Below are positions 18,494-27,780 of a stretch of 64,000 nt of DNA, piece after piece. The stretch is from Hyphomicrobiales bacterium (lineage in GTDB: Bacteria; Pseudomonadota; Alphaproteobacteria; Rhizobiales; Beijerinckiaceae), in assembly GCA_028290285.1 (NCBI GenBank), contig JAQGKD010000096.1, positions 1-64,000 of the forward strand, written 5' to 3'. The translations under genes and the position numbers were made by a program. The stretch's first letter is position 1. The number at the start of each line of letters is the position of its first letter. The notes under the pieces were generated by a model. The model made no database searches. It was not told the DNA's origin and was given only the letters and a program-made list of their open reading frames with translations.

Positions 18494-19861
18494 ATGGCAC
18501 TTCATCCGTCGTTTCCGACCTCCATGGGCCTCACGCCCGGCTCCGCAGACGCGGCTCCCGCCGATGGACCGGCCATCTCGCATTTCAAGCTCGAAAACGG
18601 CATGGAAGTGGTGGTGATCCCCGATCATCGCGCGCCTGTCGTCACCCATATGGTCTGGTATCGGAACGGCTCCGCCGACGATCCAGCCGGCAAGTCGGGC
18701 ATTGCGCATTTCCTCGAACATCTCATGTTCAAGGGCACGCACGAGCATCCCAAGGGCGAGTTCTCCGAATTGGTGGCCGAGCTCGGCGGGCAGGAGAATG
18801 CCTTCACCTCGAACGACTATACCGCCTATTACCAGCGCGTACCGAAAGAGCATCTGTCGATCGTGATGGATTACGAGGCGGACCGGATGAAGAATCTGGT
18901 CCTCTCCGACGACATTGTCGCGCCCGAGCGCGACGTCGTTCTGGAGGAGCGCCGCATGCGCACCGACAGCGATCCGTCCGCGCAATTGCACGAGGCCGTG
19001 CAGGCCGCCCTGTTCACGCACCATCCTTACGGCAAGCCGATCATAGGCTGGCACCACGAGATCGAGGATCTCGGCCGTCACGATGCGCTGACGTATTATC
19101 ATCGCTTCTATACGCCCGAGAACGCCATCCTCATCGTCGCCGGCGATGTCGATGAAGCGACCGTGCGCGAACTCGCCACCCGGATCTACGGGCCGGTCGA
19201 GGCGCGCGGCGATGCGCCCGTGCGCCGCCGTCCGCGCGAGCCCGAGCCCCGCGCCCACCGCCGGGTGACGCTGACCGACGAGAAAGTCGAGCAGCCGAGC
19301 CACCAGACGGTCTATCTCGTGCCGTCCTACCGTACGGCAGCGCCCGGCGAGGCCGAAGCGCTGGAAGTGCTCGCTCATCTTCTGGGTGGCGGCCAGACCA
19401 GTATTCTCTACCGCCGCCTGGTGGTGGAGAAGAAAATCGCGGTCCTGGCCGAGGTCTATTACATGGGCACCGCGCTCGACGACACGCGGTTCTGGATCTA
19501 CGCCATGCCGGCCCCCGATGTGTCGCTTGAAGAGCTGGACGACGCCGTCGAGGAGGTCATCCAGGACGTCGCCGCCAAGGGCGTCGAACCCGAGGATCTC
19601 GCCCGCGCCAAGACCCGGCTGGTGGCCGATGCCGTCTATGCGCAGGACAACCAGGCCTCGCTCGCGCGCTGGTACGGCGCCGCCCTCACCACGGGCATGA
19701 GCGTCGCCGACATCAGGCAGTGGCCGGATCGCATGGATGCGATCACGGTGGATGACGTTCGCGCGGCGGCGGCCAAATGGCTCGATCGACGTCGCGCAGT
19801 CACCGGCTTCCTGCTTCCAAAGGAAGACCCGCAGAAAGACGACGCAGCCCCACAGGCCTGA
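18494..19861 (+). CDS. M16 family zinc peptidase, catalytic subunit
   Basis: This insulinase/pitrilysin-type subunit of about 455 residues has the inverted zinc motif HFLEHLMFKGT (HxxEH), followed by the distal Glu in VVLEERRMR. The fold comprises two M16 repeats: the catalytic N-terminal half and a C-terminal half around residues 200-420. The start is uncertain: ATG at 18494, TTG at 18446 or ATG at 18524; none has a strong ribosome binding site. It would pair with the next gene, as in M16B heterodimers where one subunit supplies HxxEH and the other an R/Y motif. No clear signal peptide is visible with these starts. Confidence 0.88.
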   Translation: MALHPSFPTSMGLTPGSADAAPADGPAISHFKLENGMEVVVIPDHRAPVVTHMVWYRNGSADDPAGKSGIAHFLEHLMFKGTHEHPKGEFSELVAELGGQENAFTSNDYTAYYQRVPKEHLSIVMDYEADRMKNLVLSDDIVAPERDVVLEERRMRTDSDPSAQLHEAVQAALFTHHPYGKPIIGWHHEIEDLGRHDALTYYHRFYTPENAILIVAGDVDEATVRELATRIYGPVEARGDAPVRRRPREPEPRAHRRVTLTDEKVEQPSHQTVYLVPSYRTAAPGEAEALEVLAHLLGGGQTSILYRRLVVEKKIAVLAEVYYMGTALDDTRFWIYAMPAPDVSLEELDDAVEEVIQDVAAKGVEPEDLARAKTRLVADAVYAQDNQASLARWYGAALTTGMSVADIRQWPDRMDAITVDDVRAAAAKWLDRRRAVTGFLLPKEDPQKDDAAPQA

Positions 19862-19933
19862 CGCACTCAAGCCCGATACCATGCCGGCCGCAGCCATGAT
19901 GCCGTGGCCGGCACCCTGATCCCAAAGTCGGAA

Positions 19934-21238
19934 ATGCCCATGAATGCGCCCCAGAACGCCTCCTCGAAAGCCGTGACAGCCGATGCGACCCGCGCCTCGA
20001 AAGTGCAGCAGGTCGTCTCCAAATCCGGCATCGAGGCCTGGCTCGTCGAGGATTACGCAGTCCCGCTCGTCGCGATGGAATTTGCGCTCGAAGGCGGCTC
20101 CTCGCAGGACCCGATCGGCAAGGCCGGAGCCGCCACCATGCTGGGCGGACTGATGGACGAAGGCGCTGGTTCGCTCGACGCGGAGGCGTTCCACAATGCG
20201 ATGGACGACAAGGCCATCGAGATTTCCTTCTCTTCCGACAGCGACGCGTTTCATGGCCGCCTGAAGACCATGACGCGCCACGTCGATGCCGCTTTCGGCC
20301 TGTTGAAGCTGGCGCTGAACGAGCCGCGTTTCGACCACGATGCCATCGAGCGCGTGCGCGCCCAGATGGCCGCCTCGCTTCGCTCCGAGGCCAACGACCC
20401 CGACGCCATGGCCGCGAAAGCCTGGCGCGAAGCGGCCTTCCCGCACCATGCCTATGGTCGGCCCTCGCGGGGCTCGGTGGAGAGCGTTCCCGCGATCACG
20501 CGCGACGATCTCGTCACCATGCACCGGGCCATGCTCCAGCGCACCGGCCTGAAGATAGCAGTCGTCGGCGCGATCGACCGCGACCGGCTCGCGCTGATGC
20601 TCGACGAGGTCTTTTCACGCCTGCCCGAAAAGGGCCAACTCGTGGCCGTGCCGGAGATCGAGATGTTCGGCCTCGGCCAGCTCAAGATCGTCGATGTCGA
20701 CGTGCCGCAGGCGACCATCCGCTTCGGCCTGCCGGGCATCGCCCTGCACGATCCCGATCACATCCCGGCCATGGTGCTCAACCATATCCTGGGCGGCGGT
20801 GTCTTCTCGGCGCGCCTGTTCAAGGAGGTGCGTGAAAAGCGCGGACTCGCCTATTCCGTGCACTCGCAGCTCGCCACCTATCGCCACGCGGCGACCTTCG
20901 TCGGCGGCACGTCCACCAAGAACGAGCGCGCCGCCGAATCGCTGTCCGTGATCGAGGAGGAAATCGCCAAGCTCTCGGCCGATGGCCCGACGGCGGATGA
21001 ACTCGACAAGGCGCAGAAATATCTCATCGGCTCCTATGCGTTGCGATTCGACACCTCGACCAAGATCGCGGGCCAGCTCGTGCGACTCCAGATCGAGGGC
21101 CTGCCGGTTTCCTATATGGACGAGCGCAACGGCTATGTGGCGGGCGTAACGCTGGCCGACACGCATCGTGCCGCGCGCCGCCTGTTCGACGGCAAGAAAA
21201 TGCTGGTCGCGGTCGCGGGCCGGCCGGTGGGCATGTAA
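19934..21238 (+). CDS. M16 family peptidase, non-catalytic R/Y subunit
   Basis: This protein of about 434 residues is homologous to its upstream neighbour but lacks HxxEH: the equivalent position reads GAATMLGGLMDEGAG. It carries the R/Y substrate-binding motif in FKEVREKRGLAYSV (Arg and Tyr). This is the signature of the inactive partner in heterodimeric M16B peptidases. The start is ATG 19934 or 19940. The gene lies 72 bases after the catalytic subunit. The substrate is unknown. Confidence 0.87.
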   Translation: MPMNAPQNASSKAVTADATRASKVQQVVSKSGIEAWLVEDYAVPLVAMEFALEGGSSQDPIGKAGAATMLGGLMDEGAGSLDAEAFHNAMDDKAIEISFSSDSDAFHGRLKTMTRHVDAAFGLLKLALNEPRFDHDAIERVRAQMAASLRSEANDPDAMAAKAWREAAFPHHAYGRPSRGSVESVPAITRDDLVTMHRAMLQRTGLKIAVVGAIDRDRLALMLDEVFSRLPEKGQLVAVPEIEMFGLGQLKIVDVDVPQATIRFGLPGIALHDPDHIPAMVLNHILGGGVFSARLFKEVREKRGLAYSVHSQLATYRHAATFVGGTSTKNERAAESLSVIEEEIAKLSADGPTADELDKAQKYLIGSYALRFDTSTKIAGQLVRLQIEGLPVSYMDERNGYVAGVTLADTHRAARRLFDGKKMLVAVAGRPVGM

Positions 21239-21290
21239 CCTGACCGGCATGATTCTTCCCTGCATTTCGCGGGGAGGGGAGACCCGCAAC

Positions 21291-23135
21291 ATGTCCGTCC
21301 GCCGTCTCGACCCCATACTCGTCGACCGCATCGCTGCGGGCGAGGTCGTCGAACGGCCGGCCTCTGCCGTGAAGGAGCTCGTCGAGAACGCGCTCGATGC
21401 TGGTGCGCGCCGCATCGAGATCGTGATCGAAACGGGCGGCCGCAAACTCATCCGTGTCGTCGACGACGGCGCGGGCATGAGCCCGCAGGACCTGATGCTG
21501 GCGGTCGATCGTCACGCCACGTCGAAACTCGCCGATGGCGACCTCTCCTCGATTTCGACGCTCGGTTTTCGCGGTGAGGCGCTGCCCTCCATCGGTTCCG
21601 TGGCGCGGCTCGAAATCACGACGCGCCAGCACGACGCGCCGCATGCGAGCCAGCTGCGCGTCGATCAGGGGACAAAGGGCGCGGTGACGCCGGCTGGGCA
21701 CCCGCATGGCACGCGCGTCGAAGTCGTCGATCTCTTCATCGCGACGCCAGCGCGGCTCAAATTCCTGAAGAGCGATCGCGCCGAGGCCCAGGCGGTGGCC
21801 GATGTCGTCAAGCGCCTTGCCATGGCTCATCCGCGCGTGCGCTTCGCGCTGGCGGGCGACAATCTCTCAGGCTTCGATCACGCCGATTGCGGGGAGGGCG
21901 ACGGTGGGCAGCTTGCGCGCATCAGTCAGATACTCGGCGCGGACTTCACGCCGAACGCGCTGAGCGTCGATGCGGAACGCGAGGACTTCCACCTCGCGGG
22001 TTTCGCCGGCCTGCCGACGTTCCACCGCGCCAATGCGCAGGCGCAATATCTTTATGTGAACGGCCGGCCCGTGCGCGACAAGCTGCTGAGCGGCGCCGTT
22101 CGCGCCGCTTATATGGATTACCTGCCCGGGGACCGCCATCCGGCGCTCGCCCTGTTCCTCACCTGCGAGCCGCGCATGGTGGACGTCAACGTGCATCCCG
22201 CTAAGGCCGAAGTGCGCTTCCGTGATCCCGGCCTCGTACGTGGGCTCATCATCGGGGCGCTGAAGCAGACCCTCGCTGGCGCCCTGCATCGTGCGAGCAG
22301 CACCGGCGGCTCCCGCACACTGGAGGCGCTCGCGCGTGGACCGGCGGCCTGGCAGGCATCCTGGCCATCGCGCCCCACCGCCGCCCCGATGAACTGGGAC
22401 TGGCGCGATTCGCCAGCGTCGCCCAGTTTCCAAGCGTCGCCCAGTTTCCAGGCCTCGCCCGGCTTTAATGAGGCAGCGCAGGCCTCCTTCGTAGCCGAGG
22501 CGCCCGCCGCCGACCTGCGTTCGCACGAAGCGACGCCCACCCCCGAAGATCTCGCCTCGCCGTTGGGTGCGGCCCGCGCGCAGATCCACGACACTTACAT
22601 TGTCGCGCAAACGCGGGATGGCATCGTTATCGTCGATCAGCACGCGGCACATGAGCGCCTCGTCTACGAGCGAATGAAGCGTCAGCGCGAGGAAACCGGC
22701 ATTGCCCGCCAGCTTCTGCTCATCCCCGCCATCGTCGATATGGATGAAGGCGACGTCGCCCGATTGCTCGAACACGCCGACACGCTGGAAAAGTCGGGCC
22801 TGTCAATTGAGGGCTTCGGCCCCGGTGCGGTGGCTGTGCGCGAAGTCCCCGCGATCCTCGCCAAGGCCGATCCGACGCGTCTCGTGCGCGACGTGGCGGA
22901 AACGCTGGCCGAAGACGGGCAGGCCATTTCGCTGGACAAGCGCCTCGACCACGTTCTGGCGACCATGGCCTGCCACCACTCTGTCCGCGCCGGCCGCCGC
23001 CTCAGCGGCGAGGAAATGAACGCCCTGCTGCGCGAAATGGAAGCTACGCCCGGTTCCGGCCAGTGCAACCATGGCCGCCCCACCTACGTCGAGCTTAAGC
23101 TCTCGGATGTGGAGCGGCTGTTCGGGCGCAAGTGA
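21291..23135 (+). CDS. mutL: DNA mismatch repair protein MutL
   Basis: This 614-residue GHKL ATPase links MutS to downstream repair. N-terminal motifs are AAGEVVERPASAVKELVENALDAGA (motif I Glu/Asn), DDGAGM, STLGFRGEAL and the DQHAAHER block that opens the C-terminal dimerisation domain. An endonuclease motif of the DQHA(X)2E(X)4E type is present (DQHAAHERLVYERMK), as usual in non-enterobacterial MutL. The start ATG 21291 matches the family opening MSVRRLDP. The linker contains an in-frame 18-bp tandem repeat. mutS is not in the window. Confidence 0.95.
   Translation: MSVRRLDPILVDRIAAGEVVERPASAVKELVENALDAGARRIEIVIETGGRKLIRVVDDGAGMSPQDLMLAVDRHATSKLADGDLSSISTLGFRGEALPSIGSVARLEITTRQHDAPHASQLRVDQGTKGAVTPAGHPHGTRVEVVDLFIATPARLKFLKSDRAEAQAVADVVKRLAMAHPRVRFALAGDNLSGFDHADCGEGDGGQLARISQILGADFTPNALSVDAEREDFHLAGFAGLPTFHRANAQAQYLYVNGRPVRDKLLSGAVRAAYMDYLPGDRHPALALFLTCEPRMVDVNVHPAKAEVRFRDPGLVRGLIIGALKQTLAGALHRASSTGGSRTLEALARGPAAWQASWPSRPTAAPMNWDWRDSPASPSFQASPSFQASPGFNEAAQASFVAEAPAADLRSHEATPTPEDLASPLGAARAQIHDTYIVAQTRDGIVIVDQHAAHERLVYERMKRQREETGIARQLLLIPAIVDMDEGDVARLLEHADTLEKSGLSIEGFGPGAVAVREVPAILAKADPTRLVRDVAETLAEDGQAISLDKRLDHVLATMACHHSVRAGRRLSGEEMNALLREMEATPGSGQCNHGRPTYVELKLSDVERLFGRK
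22416..22469 (+). repeat. 18-bp in-frame tandem repeat in the mutL linker
   Basis: Two almost identical 18-base copies (22416-22433 and 22434-22451, differing only in the last base) are followed by a diverged third (22452-22469). They encode ASPSFQ, ASPSFQ and ASPGFN. The unit is a multiple of three, so copy-number change would keep the reading frame. Confidence 0.85.
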
Positions 23136-23327
23136 GGGCGTTCAGCGCGCAGATTCCTTGGGACCTTGGCCTCGGGCAGAAGCTTTAAATGCTGCTTCAA
23201 AGCCGATGCCTGGCACGGGATGCCGCATCTCAACATGCGAAAGCGTACACGCATTCCCTGCGGATACAATCCGTTCATAAATCCCATGCCATTGTCGCAC
23301 ATGAGTATTTTGCTAGAGATCTACTGA

Positions 23328-25223
23328 ATGTTCAGCCGAAGGACGACCGCCCTGAACTCGCGCTTGCGGGTGCTTGCCGTTCTGGCGACGATTGTCTTCA
23401 TCGGGTCGGTCGCATTCGGCGTGATCGCCATTCTCGACGCGCGGAACGCGGCGCTGGAACGTGCGCGGGTCTCGGGTCAGAGCCTGTCGAATGTCGTCCA
23501 GAACGCCATGCTCAGAACCTTCGAGACCTATGCGCTCTCGCTTGAGACGGTCCTTTCGAGCCTGAGCAATCCCATCGTCATGACAGCCTCGCCCCAATTG
23601 CAGCAGCTCATTCTGTTCGATCGCGTGGCTCCACCCAGGGACGTCGGCTCCATCCTGGTGCTGAACCCCCGGGGCGAAATCGTGCGGGACTCGAAAAGCC
23701 CGGTTCCCCGGCAGGTCAATCTTGCCAATCGCGCTTACTTCGAGGCGCAGCGCGAGCGCGACGGCGGGCTTTATATCAGTCCGCCCTTCGTCAGTGCGCT
23801 CGATGGCGAATGGTCGGTGGCGCTGAGCCGTCGCATCAATGGTCCCAGGGGCGAGTTCGCGGGCGTTGTGGTCGGCGCGATCAAGCTCGCCTATTTCAAG
23901 GATCTTTTCGCGGGCCTCGATGTCGGCCCGCGCGGCACGATCTCGCTGTTTCGCGAGGATGGTATCGCCCTGATGCGCGCACCGTTCAAGGAAAGCGAAC
24001 TCGGACACGATTTCAGCAATGTTCTTCTTTTCCGCGAGCTGAAGAAGGCCCGCGCGGGCATGTTCACCCAGGACGCATTGCGCGACGGCCTCGGCCGGCT
24101 CTACGTCTATGGGAAGGTCGGCAGCCTGCCGCTGGTCTTCAGCATCGGCCTCGCCTTCGACGACATTCTTGCCGAATGGCGCGAAAAGTCTCTCGTCGCT
24201 GGGTCCGCTGCCGCTCTTCTCTATGTCGGAATGCTTATGGTGGCCCTTCTCCGGGTGAGAGAATTGCGGCGCAGGCAACGCGCGGAGCGCGAGACCCAGG
24301 AAAGCGAGCGCCGTTTCCGTCATCTGGCCGAGAATTCGAGTGACGCGGTGGTGCTGCGCGATCTAGACGGTGTCCGCAAATATTCGTCGCCTCGGTTCTT
24401 CGAGATGATCGGGCGCAGCGAGAAGGAGGCCGAAGGCAAGAAGCTCGCAGACTTCCTTCATCCCGACAGCAAGCGCGTGCCGGGCACCAGCCTTCAGCAG
24501 TTGCGCGCCGGCCAGCGCCGCGTCTCCGAACTGATGGCCTGCCTGCGCCCGGACGGAACCACCATCTGGCTCGATGCCGTCTCGACGTGCGTGCTGGGTC
24601 CCGAAGGTTCGCCCGTGGAAGTCGTCACCAATTTGCGCGACGTCACCGAGCAGAAACTCGAGCAGGACAAGATTTCCAATCTCCGCTCACGGCTGGAGGC
24701 GGCGGCCATCACCGATGCGCTCACCAACGTGCCCAACCGCCGGGCCTTCGACGATGTCCTGGAACGCGAACTGAGTCGCGCCGAGCTCGGCGGTCTGCCG
24801 ATCTCCGTCATCATGGTCGATATCGATTTCTTCAAAAGCTATAATGACCATTTCGGCCACCCGGCGGGCGATCATGCGCTGCGCAGCGTCGGCTCCTGCC
24901 TGATGATTGGCGCACGTCGCCCGGCCGATCTCGTGGCTCGTTATGGCGGGGAGGAATTCGCCGTCATCCTGCCAGATACGGACCTCACTGGCGCGACCCA
25001 TGTAGCCGAGGAGCTTCGGCAGGCGGTTCTGGGGCTGCAACTGCATCACCCCGGACATCCGCTTGGGGTCATCACGATCAGCCTCGGCGTGGCCACCAAA
25101 CACCCCGGCGAGACGATGCTCGATGTCGTGCAGGCTGCGGACCAGGCGCTTTACGCGGCCAAGGAACGCGGCCGGAACCGGGTTGAACTGGCCGAGGTTT
25201 CAAGAGCCAAGTCAGCGGCCTGA
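23328..25223 (+). CDS. Membrane diguanylate cyclase with periplasmic sensor and PAS domain
   Basis: This 631-residue protein would make cyclic di-GMP. Order: transmembrane helix (about 15-37), periplasmic PDC/Cache-like sensor (about 40-285, including RAYFEAQRERDGGLYISPPF), second helix (about 290-312), short coiled coil, PAS domain (about 325-445) and GGDEF domain (about 465-625). The active site is intact (RYGGEEFAVILP), and RPAD five residues before it fits the inhibitory I-site RxxD. The ligand of the sensor is unknown. It stands alone after a 192-base gap downstream of mutL with no strong ribosome binding site. Confidence 0.92.
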   Translation: MFSRRTTALNSRLRVLAVLATIVFIGSVAFGVIAILDARNAALERARVSGQSLSNVVQNAMLRTFETYALSLETVLSSLSNPIVMTASPQLQQLILFDRVAPPRDVGSILVLNPRGEIVRDSKSPVPRQVNLANRAYFEAQRERDGGLYISPPFVSALDGEWSVALSRRINGPRGEFAGVVVGAIKLAYFKDLFAGLDVGPRGTISLFREDGIALMRAPFKESELGHDFSNVLLFRELKKARAGMFTQDALRDGLGRLYVYGKVGSLPLVFSIGLAFDDILAEWREKSLVAGSAAALLYVGMLMVALLRVRELRRRQRAERETQESERRFRHLAENSSDAVVLRDLDGVRKYSSPRFFEMIGRSEKEAEGKKLADFLHPDSKRVPGTSLQQLRAGQRRVSELMACLRPDGTTIWLDAVSTCVLGPEGSPVEVVTNLRDVTEQKLEQDKISNLRSRLEAAAITDALTNVPNRRAFDDVLERELSRAELGGLPISVIMVDIDFFKSYNDHFGHPAGDHALRSVGSCLMIGARRPADLVARYGGEEFAVILPDTDLTGATHVAEELRQAVLGLQLHHPGHPLGVITISLGVATKHPGETMLDVVQAADQALYAAKERGRNRVELAEVSRAKSAA

Positions 25224-25235
25224 GAGGGGTCGCCG

Positions 25236-25802
25236 TCAGGGCGCGGTGGACGTGTAGCGCAGGATCAGCATCTGCGTGTCTCCGGTCACGCGCCGATCCA
25301 GCTGCATGAAGCCTTCAGGCAGGGGCACTTCGGCCGCCGCCTCTTCCTCGACGATGCAGAGCGCGCCTTGTGCGAGCCAGCCACCCATGTGCAGGCCGAT
25401 CAAGGCGCGCTCGGCCAGGTTCTTGCCATAGGGCGGGTCGAGAAACGCCAGGGTGAAGGCCGCCTGCTTCGGCATCGGCCCGAGCTTGGTCGCGTCCGAG
25501 CGGAAGATCCGCGTCACGCCCGCGAGGCCCAGCGTCTCGATATTGGCTCGCAACAGGGCGCGGCCCTCGCTGCTGTCATCGACGAACAGGCCGTAACTGC
25601 CGCCACGCGACAGCGCTTCGAGACCGAGTGCGCCCGTTCCCGCGAAGAGATCGAGCACGCGCGCGTCTTCGAGTACGCCGTCATAGGTGTGCGCGAGGAT
25701 GTTGAAGATGGTTTCGCGCAGCCGGTCCGAGGTCGGGCGAACGACCGACGAGGACGGGCTTTTCAGCCCGCGCCCCTTGAACCGCCCCCCGACGATCCGC
25801 AT
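25236..25802 (-). CDS. rsmD: 16S rRNA (guanine966-N2)-methyltransferase
   Basis: This 188-residue Rossmann-fold methyltransferase of the RsmD family begins MRIVGGRFKGRGL, a hallmark opening. It has the SAM-binding LDLFAGTGALGLEALSRG and the catalytic (D)PPY motif in AFLDPPYGKNLAE. It starts 8 bases after the stop of rluB, so the two rRNA-modification genes form an operon. Confidence 0.95.
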   Translation of the reverse strand: MRIVGGRFKGRGLKSPSSSVVRPTSDRLRETIFNILAHTYDGVLEDARVLDLFAGTGALGLEALSRGGSYGLFVDDSSEGRALLRANIETLGLAGVTRIFRSDATKLGPMPKQAAFTLAFLDPPYGKNLAERALIGLHMGGWLAQGALCIVEEEAAAEVPLPEGFMQLDRRVTGDTQMLILRYTSTAP

Positions 25803-25810
25803 TGAGCCGC

Positions 25811-27736
25811 TCAGCCCCGTGCGCCGCGCGGCGGACCCTTCGGCCCCTTGCCGCCAGCTCCGCCCGGACGGCCACCGCCGCCAGCGGGACGACCCGCGCC
25901 TGCCGGACGTCCACCCGGACGACCGCCACCACCGCCGGGACGGCCACCGCCCTCGCCGGGCTTGCTGAAGCTGCGGCCGGGACGATCGCCGCCTGGCTTC
26001 TTCACGAAATCACGCTTGCCTGCGTCGCCATCCGGCCGGCCGCGTCCCTCGCCGCGCGGCTTGGAAAACGGCTTCCCGTCTCCGGCCGGCTTGGTGAAGG
26101 TGCGCTCGCTGCGGCCCTCGCTCGGGGCCTCGCGGAAGGGCGCCCGCGGGCGCTCTCCGCGCCGGTCCGGACGGGCAGCAGGCGCTTTTGCATTGCGGCC
26201 GGTCATCGGACGTTCGCCGGACGTGGCCTGCGGTGCACGCTCTTCGGCGAAGCGGCGCGCATTGCGCGAGCCGCCCTTCTTGACGGGTGCGACGACGCGC
26301 TCGACACTGACGGTGCGGCCCTTGCGATCGGCTGTCTCGCCCCGCTCGATGCGGCGGCGCGCGGTCATGGTGTCTGCCTCGCGGCCGGCACGCAGAACCG
26401 AGACATGCTTGCGCGGACCGGGCTGGGGCCGGTCGAGGCGGGGCTTCTCGACAGCCTCGGGCTCGCGCGACGACGAGCGGCCGGGAGAACGGGGCGCGCC
26501 CTTGCGAGGACGCGGTGCCTCTTCCTCACGCTCGCGCGCCTGGGGAACTTCGCCGCGCTGGGCCACCGGACCTTCAAAATCGGCACCGGCTTCGGCGGCC
26601 AGCGCCGGACCGATCTGGTCGGCGATGATGCGCGTGCGCACCTCCTCCACCGCGCCATCGGCCAGATCGCCGAGCTGGAACGGTCCGTAAGACAGGCGGA
26701 TGAGGCGGTTCACCGCGAGCCCGAGATGTTCGAGCACGCGCTTGATTTCGCGGTTCTTGCCTTCGCGCAGGCCCATGGTGAGCCAGACGTTGGCGCCCTG
26801 CACGCGATCGAGATTGGCTTCGATCCCGGCGTAGTCGATGCCTTCGATCGTGATGCCCTTGCGCAATTCGTCGAGCTGCGCCTGATCTGTCGTGCCGTTG
26901 GCGCGCACGCGATAACGGCGCAGCCAGCCCGTTGAGGGCAGTTCGAGCACGCGGGCCAGACCGCCGTCGTTGGTCAGCAGCAGGAGGCCTTCGGTGTTGA
27001 TGTCGAGGCGGCCGATGGTAACGACGCGCGGCAGGTCGGCAGGCAGCGCGTCGAAGATCGTGGCGCGTCCCTCCGGATCGTGATCGGTGGTGACGAGCCC
27101 GCGCGGTTTGTTGAACAGGAACAGGCGCGTGCGTTCGCGCGCCGCCAGCGGCTTGCCGTCGACCGTGATGCGATCCTGCATCGTGACATTGACGGCGGGC
27201 GTTGTCAGGACTTCGCCGTTGACGGCGACGCGGCCCTCCGCGATCCAGGCCTCGGCATCGCGGCGCGAGCAGAGACCGACGCGTGCCATCGTCTTGGCGA
27301 TTCGCTCGCCCTCGAACGTGCTGGGCGCAGTCAGCGGTTCGGCGCGCACGACGCGCCGGGGTTTGTCAAAATGCTTGGCCGGCGGCCCCTTGGGGGGCTT
27401 GGGCGAATATTCCTTGGGGGCATAGACGCGCGGCGCGCTCTCGGCACTCTCCTCGCGGCGGCGCATGGGGCGCTCGCCGCCCGGTGCCTTGCGGAAGGGC
27501 TTGTCGCCAAAAGGCTTGTCGCCGAAGCTCTTGCCCGCAGGCTTGGCGTCGGAGCGCGAACGGGGCCGCTCGGCGCTCTTGGAGCCGCCGGACTTGGCGC
27601 CGCCGAATTTCGGAGCGCCGGATTTACCGCCGCCGGATGCGCCCGGACGGGCGTTGCGGGCGCCGCCGCGAGGGCCGCCCTTGGAAGCCCCGGCCTTGCG
27701 GGGACGGGGGGCTTTGTGATTGCTGTTGTCGTTCAT
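25811..27736 (-). CDS. rluB: Ribosomal large-subunit pseudouridine synthase (RluB/RsuA family) with long basic arms
   Basis: This 641-residue protein contains an ordinary enzyme in its middle: an S4 RNA-binding domain (about 143-190, RIAKTMARVGLCSRRDAEAW) and an RsuA-type catalytic domain (about 200-385) with the catalytic Asp in TIGRLDINTEGLLLL. The N-terminal 140 and C-terminal roughly 250 residues are low-complexity Gly/Lys/Arg/Pro sequence, including blocks such as SFGDKPFGDKPF and a terminal run of GRPGGGGGRPGG-type repeats. Most family members are about 250-300 residues. The arms are probably disordered and RNA-binding. The ATG at 27734-27736 is preferred over the frame extension to 27781. 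Confidence 0.9.
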   Translation of the reverse strand: MNDNSNHKAPRPRKAGASKGGPRGGARNARPGASGGGKSGAPKFGGAKSGGSKSAERPRSRSDAKPAGKSFGDKPFGDKPFRKAPGGERPMRRREESAESAPRVYAPKEYSPKPPKGPPAKHFDKPRRVVRAEPLTAPSTFEGERIAKTMARVGLCSRRDAEAWIAEGRVAVNGEVLTTPAVNVTMQDRITVDGKPLAARERTRLFLFNKPRGLVTTDHDPEGRATIFDALPADLPRVVTIGRLDINTEGLLLLTNDGGLARVLELPSTGWLRRYRVRANGTTDQAQLDELRKGITIEGIDYAGIEANLDRVQGANVWLTMGLREGKNREIKRVLEHLGLAVNRLIRLSYGPFQLGDLADGAVEEVRTRIIADQIGPALAAEAGADFEGPVAQRGEVPQAREREEEAPRPRKGAPRSPGRSSSREPEAVEKPRLDRPQPGPRKHVSVLRAGREADTMTARRRIERGETADRKGRTVSVERVVAPVKKGGSRNARRFAEERAPQATSGERPMTGRNAKAPAARPDRRGERPRAPFREAPSEGRSERTFTKPAGDGKPFSKPRGEGRGRPDGDAGKRDFVKKPGGDRPGRSFSKPGEGGGRPGGGGGRPGGRPAGAGRPAGGGGRPGGAGGKGPKGPPRGARG

Positions 27737-27780
27737 GCATCCTGATAGCAGATTGTGACCATGAAAGTCGATCAATCCCA

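Noticed and set aside
16982..20524. Minus-strand open frame of 1180 codons
   Set aside because: It is antisense to lspA, the secreted protein and both M16 genes; translation is His/Arg/Gly-rich without family features. High GC makes such frames common.
23136..23327. Short ORFs between mutL and the diguanylate cyclase
   Set aside because: None has a ribosome binding site or coding character.
27283..27780. Upstream extension of the tadA frame
   Set aside because: It is antisense to rluB; the TadA family start fits ATG 27781.
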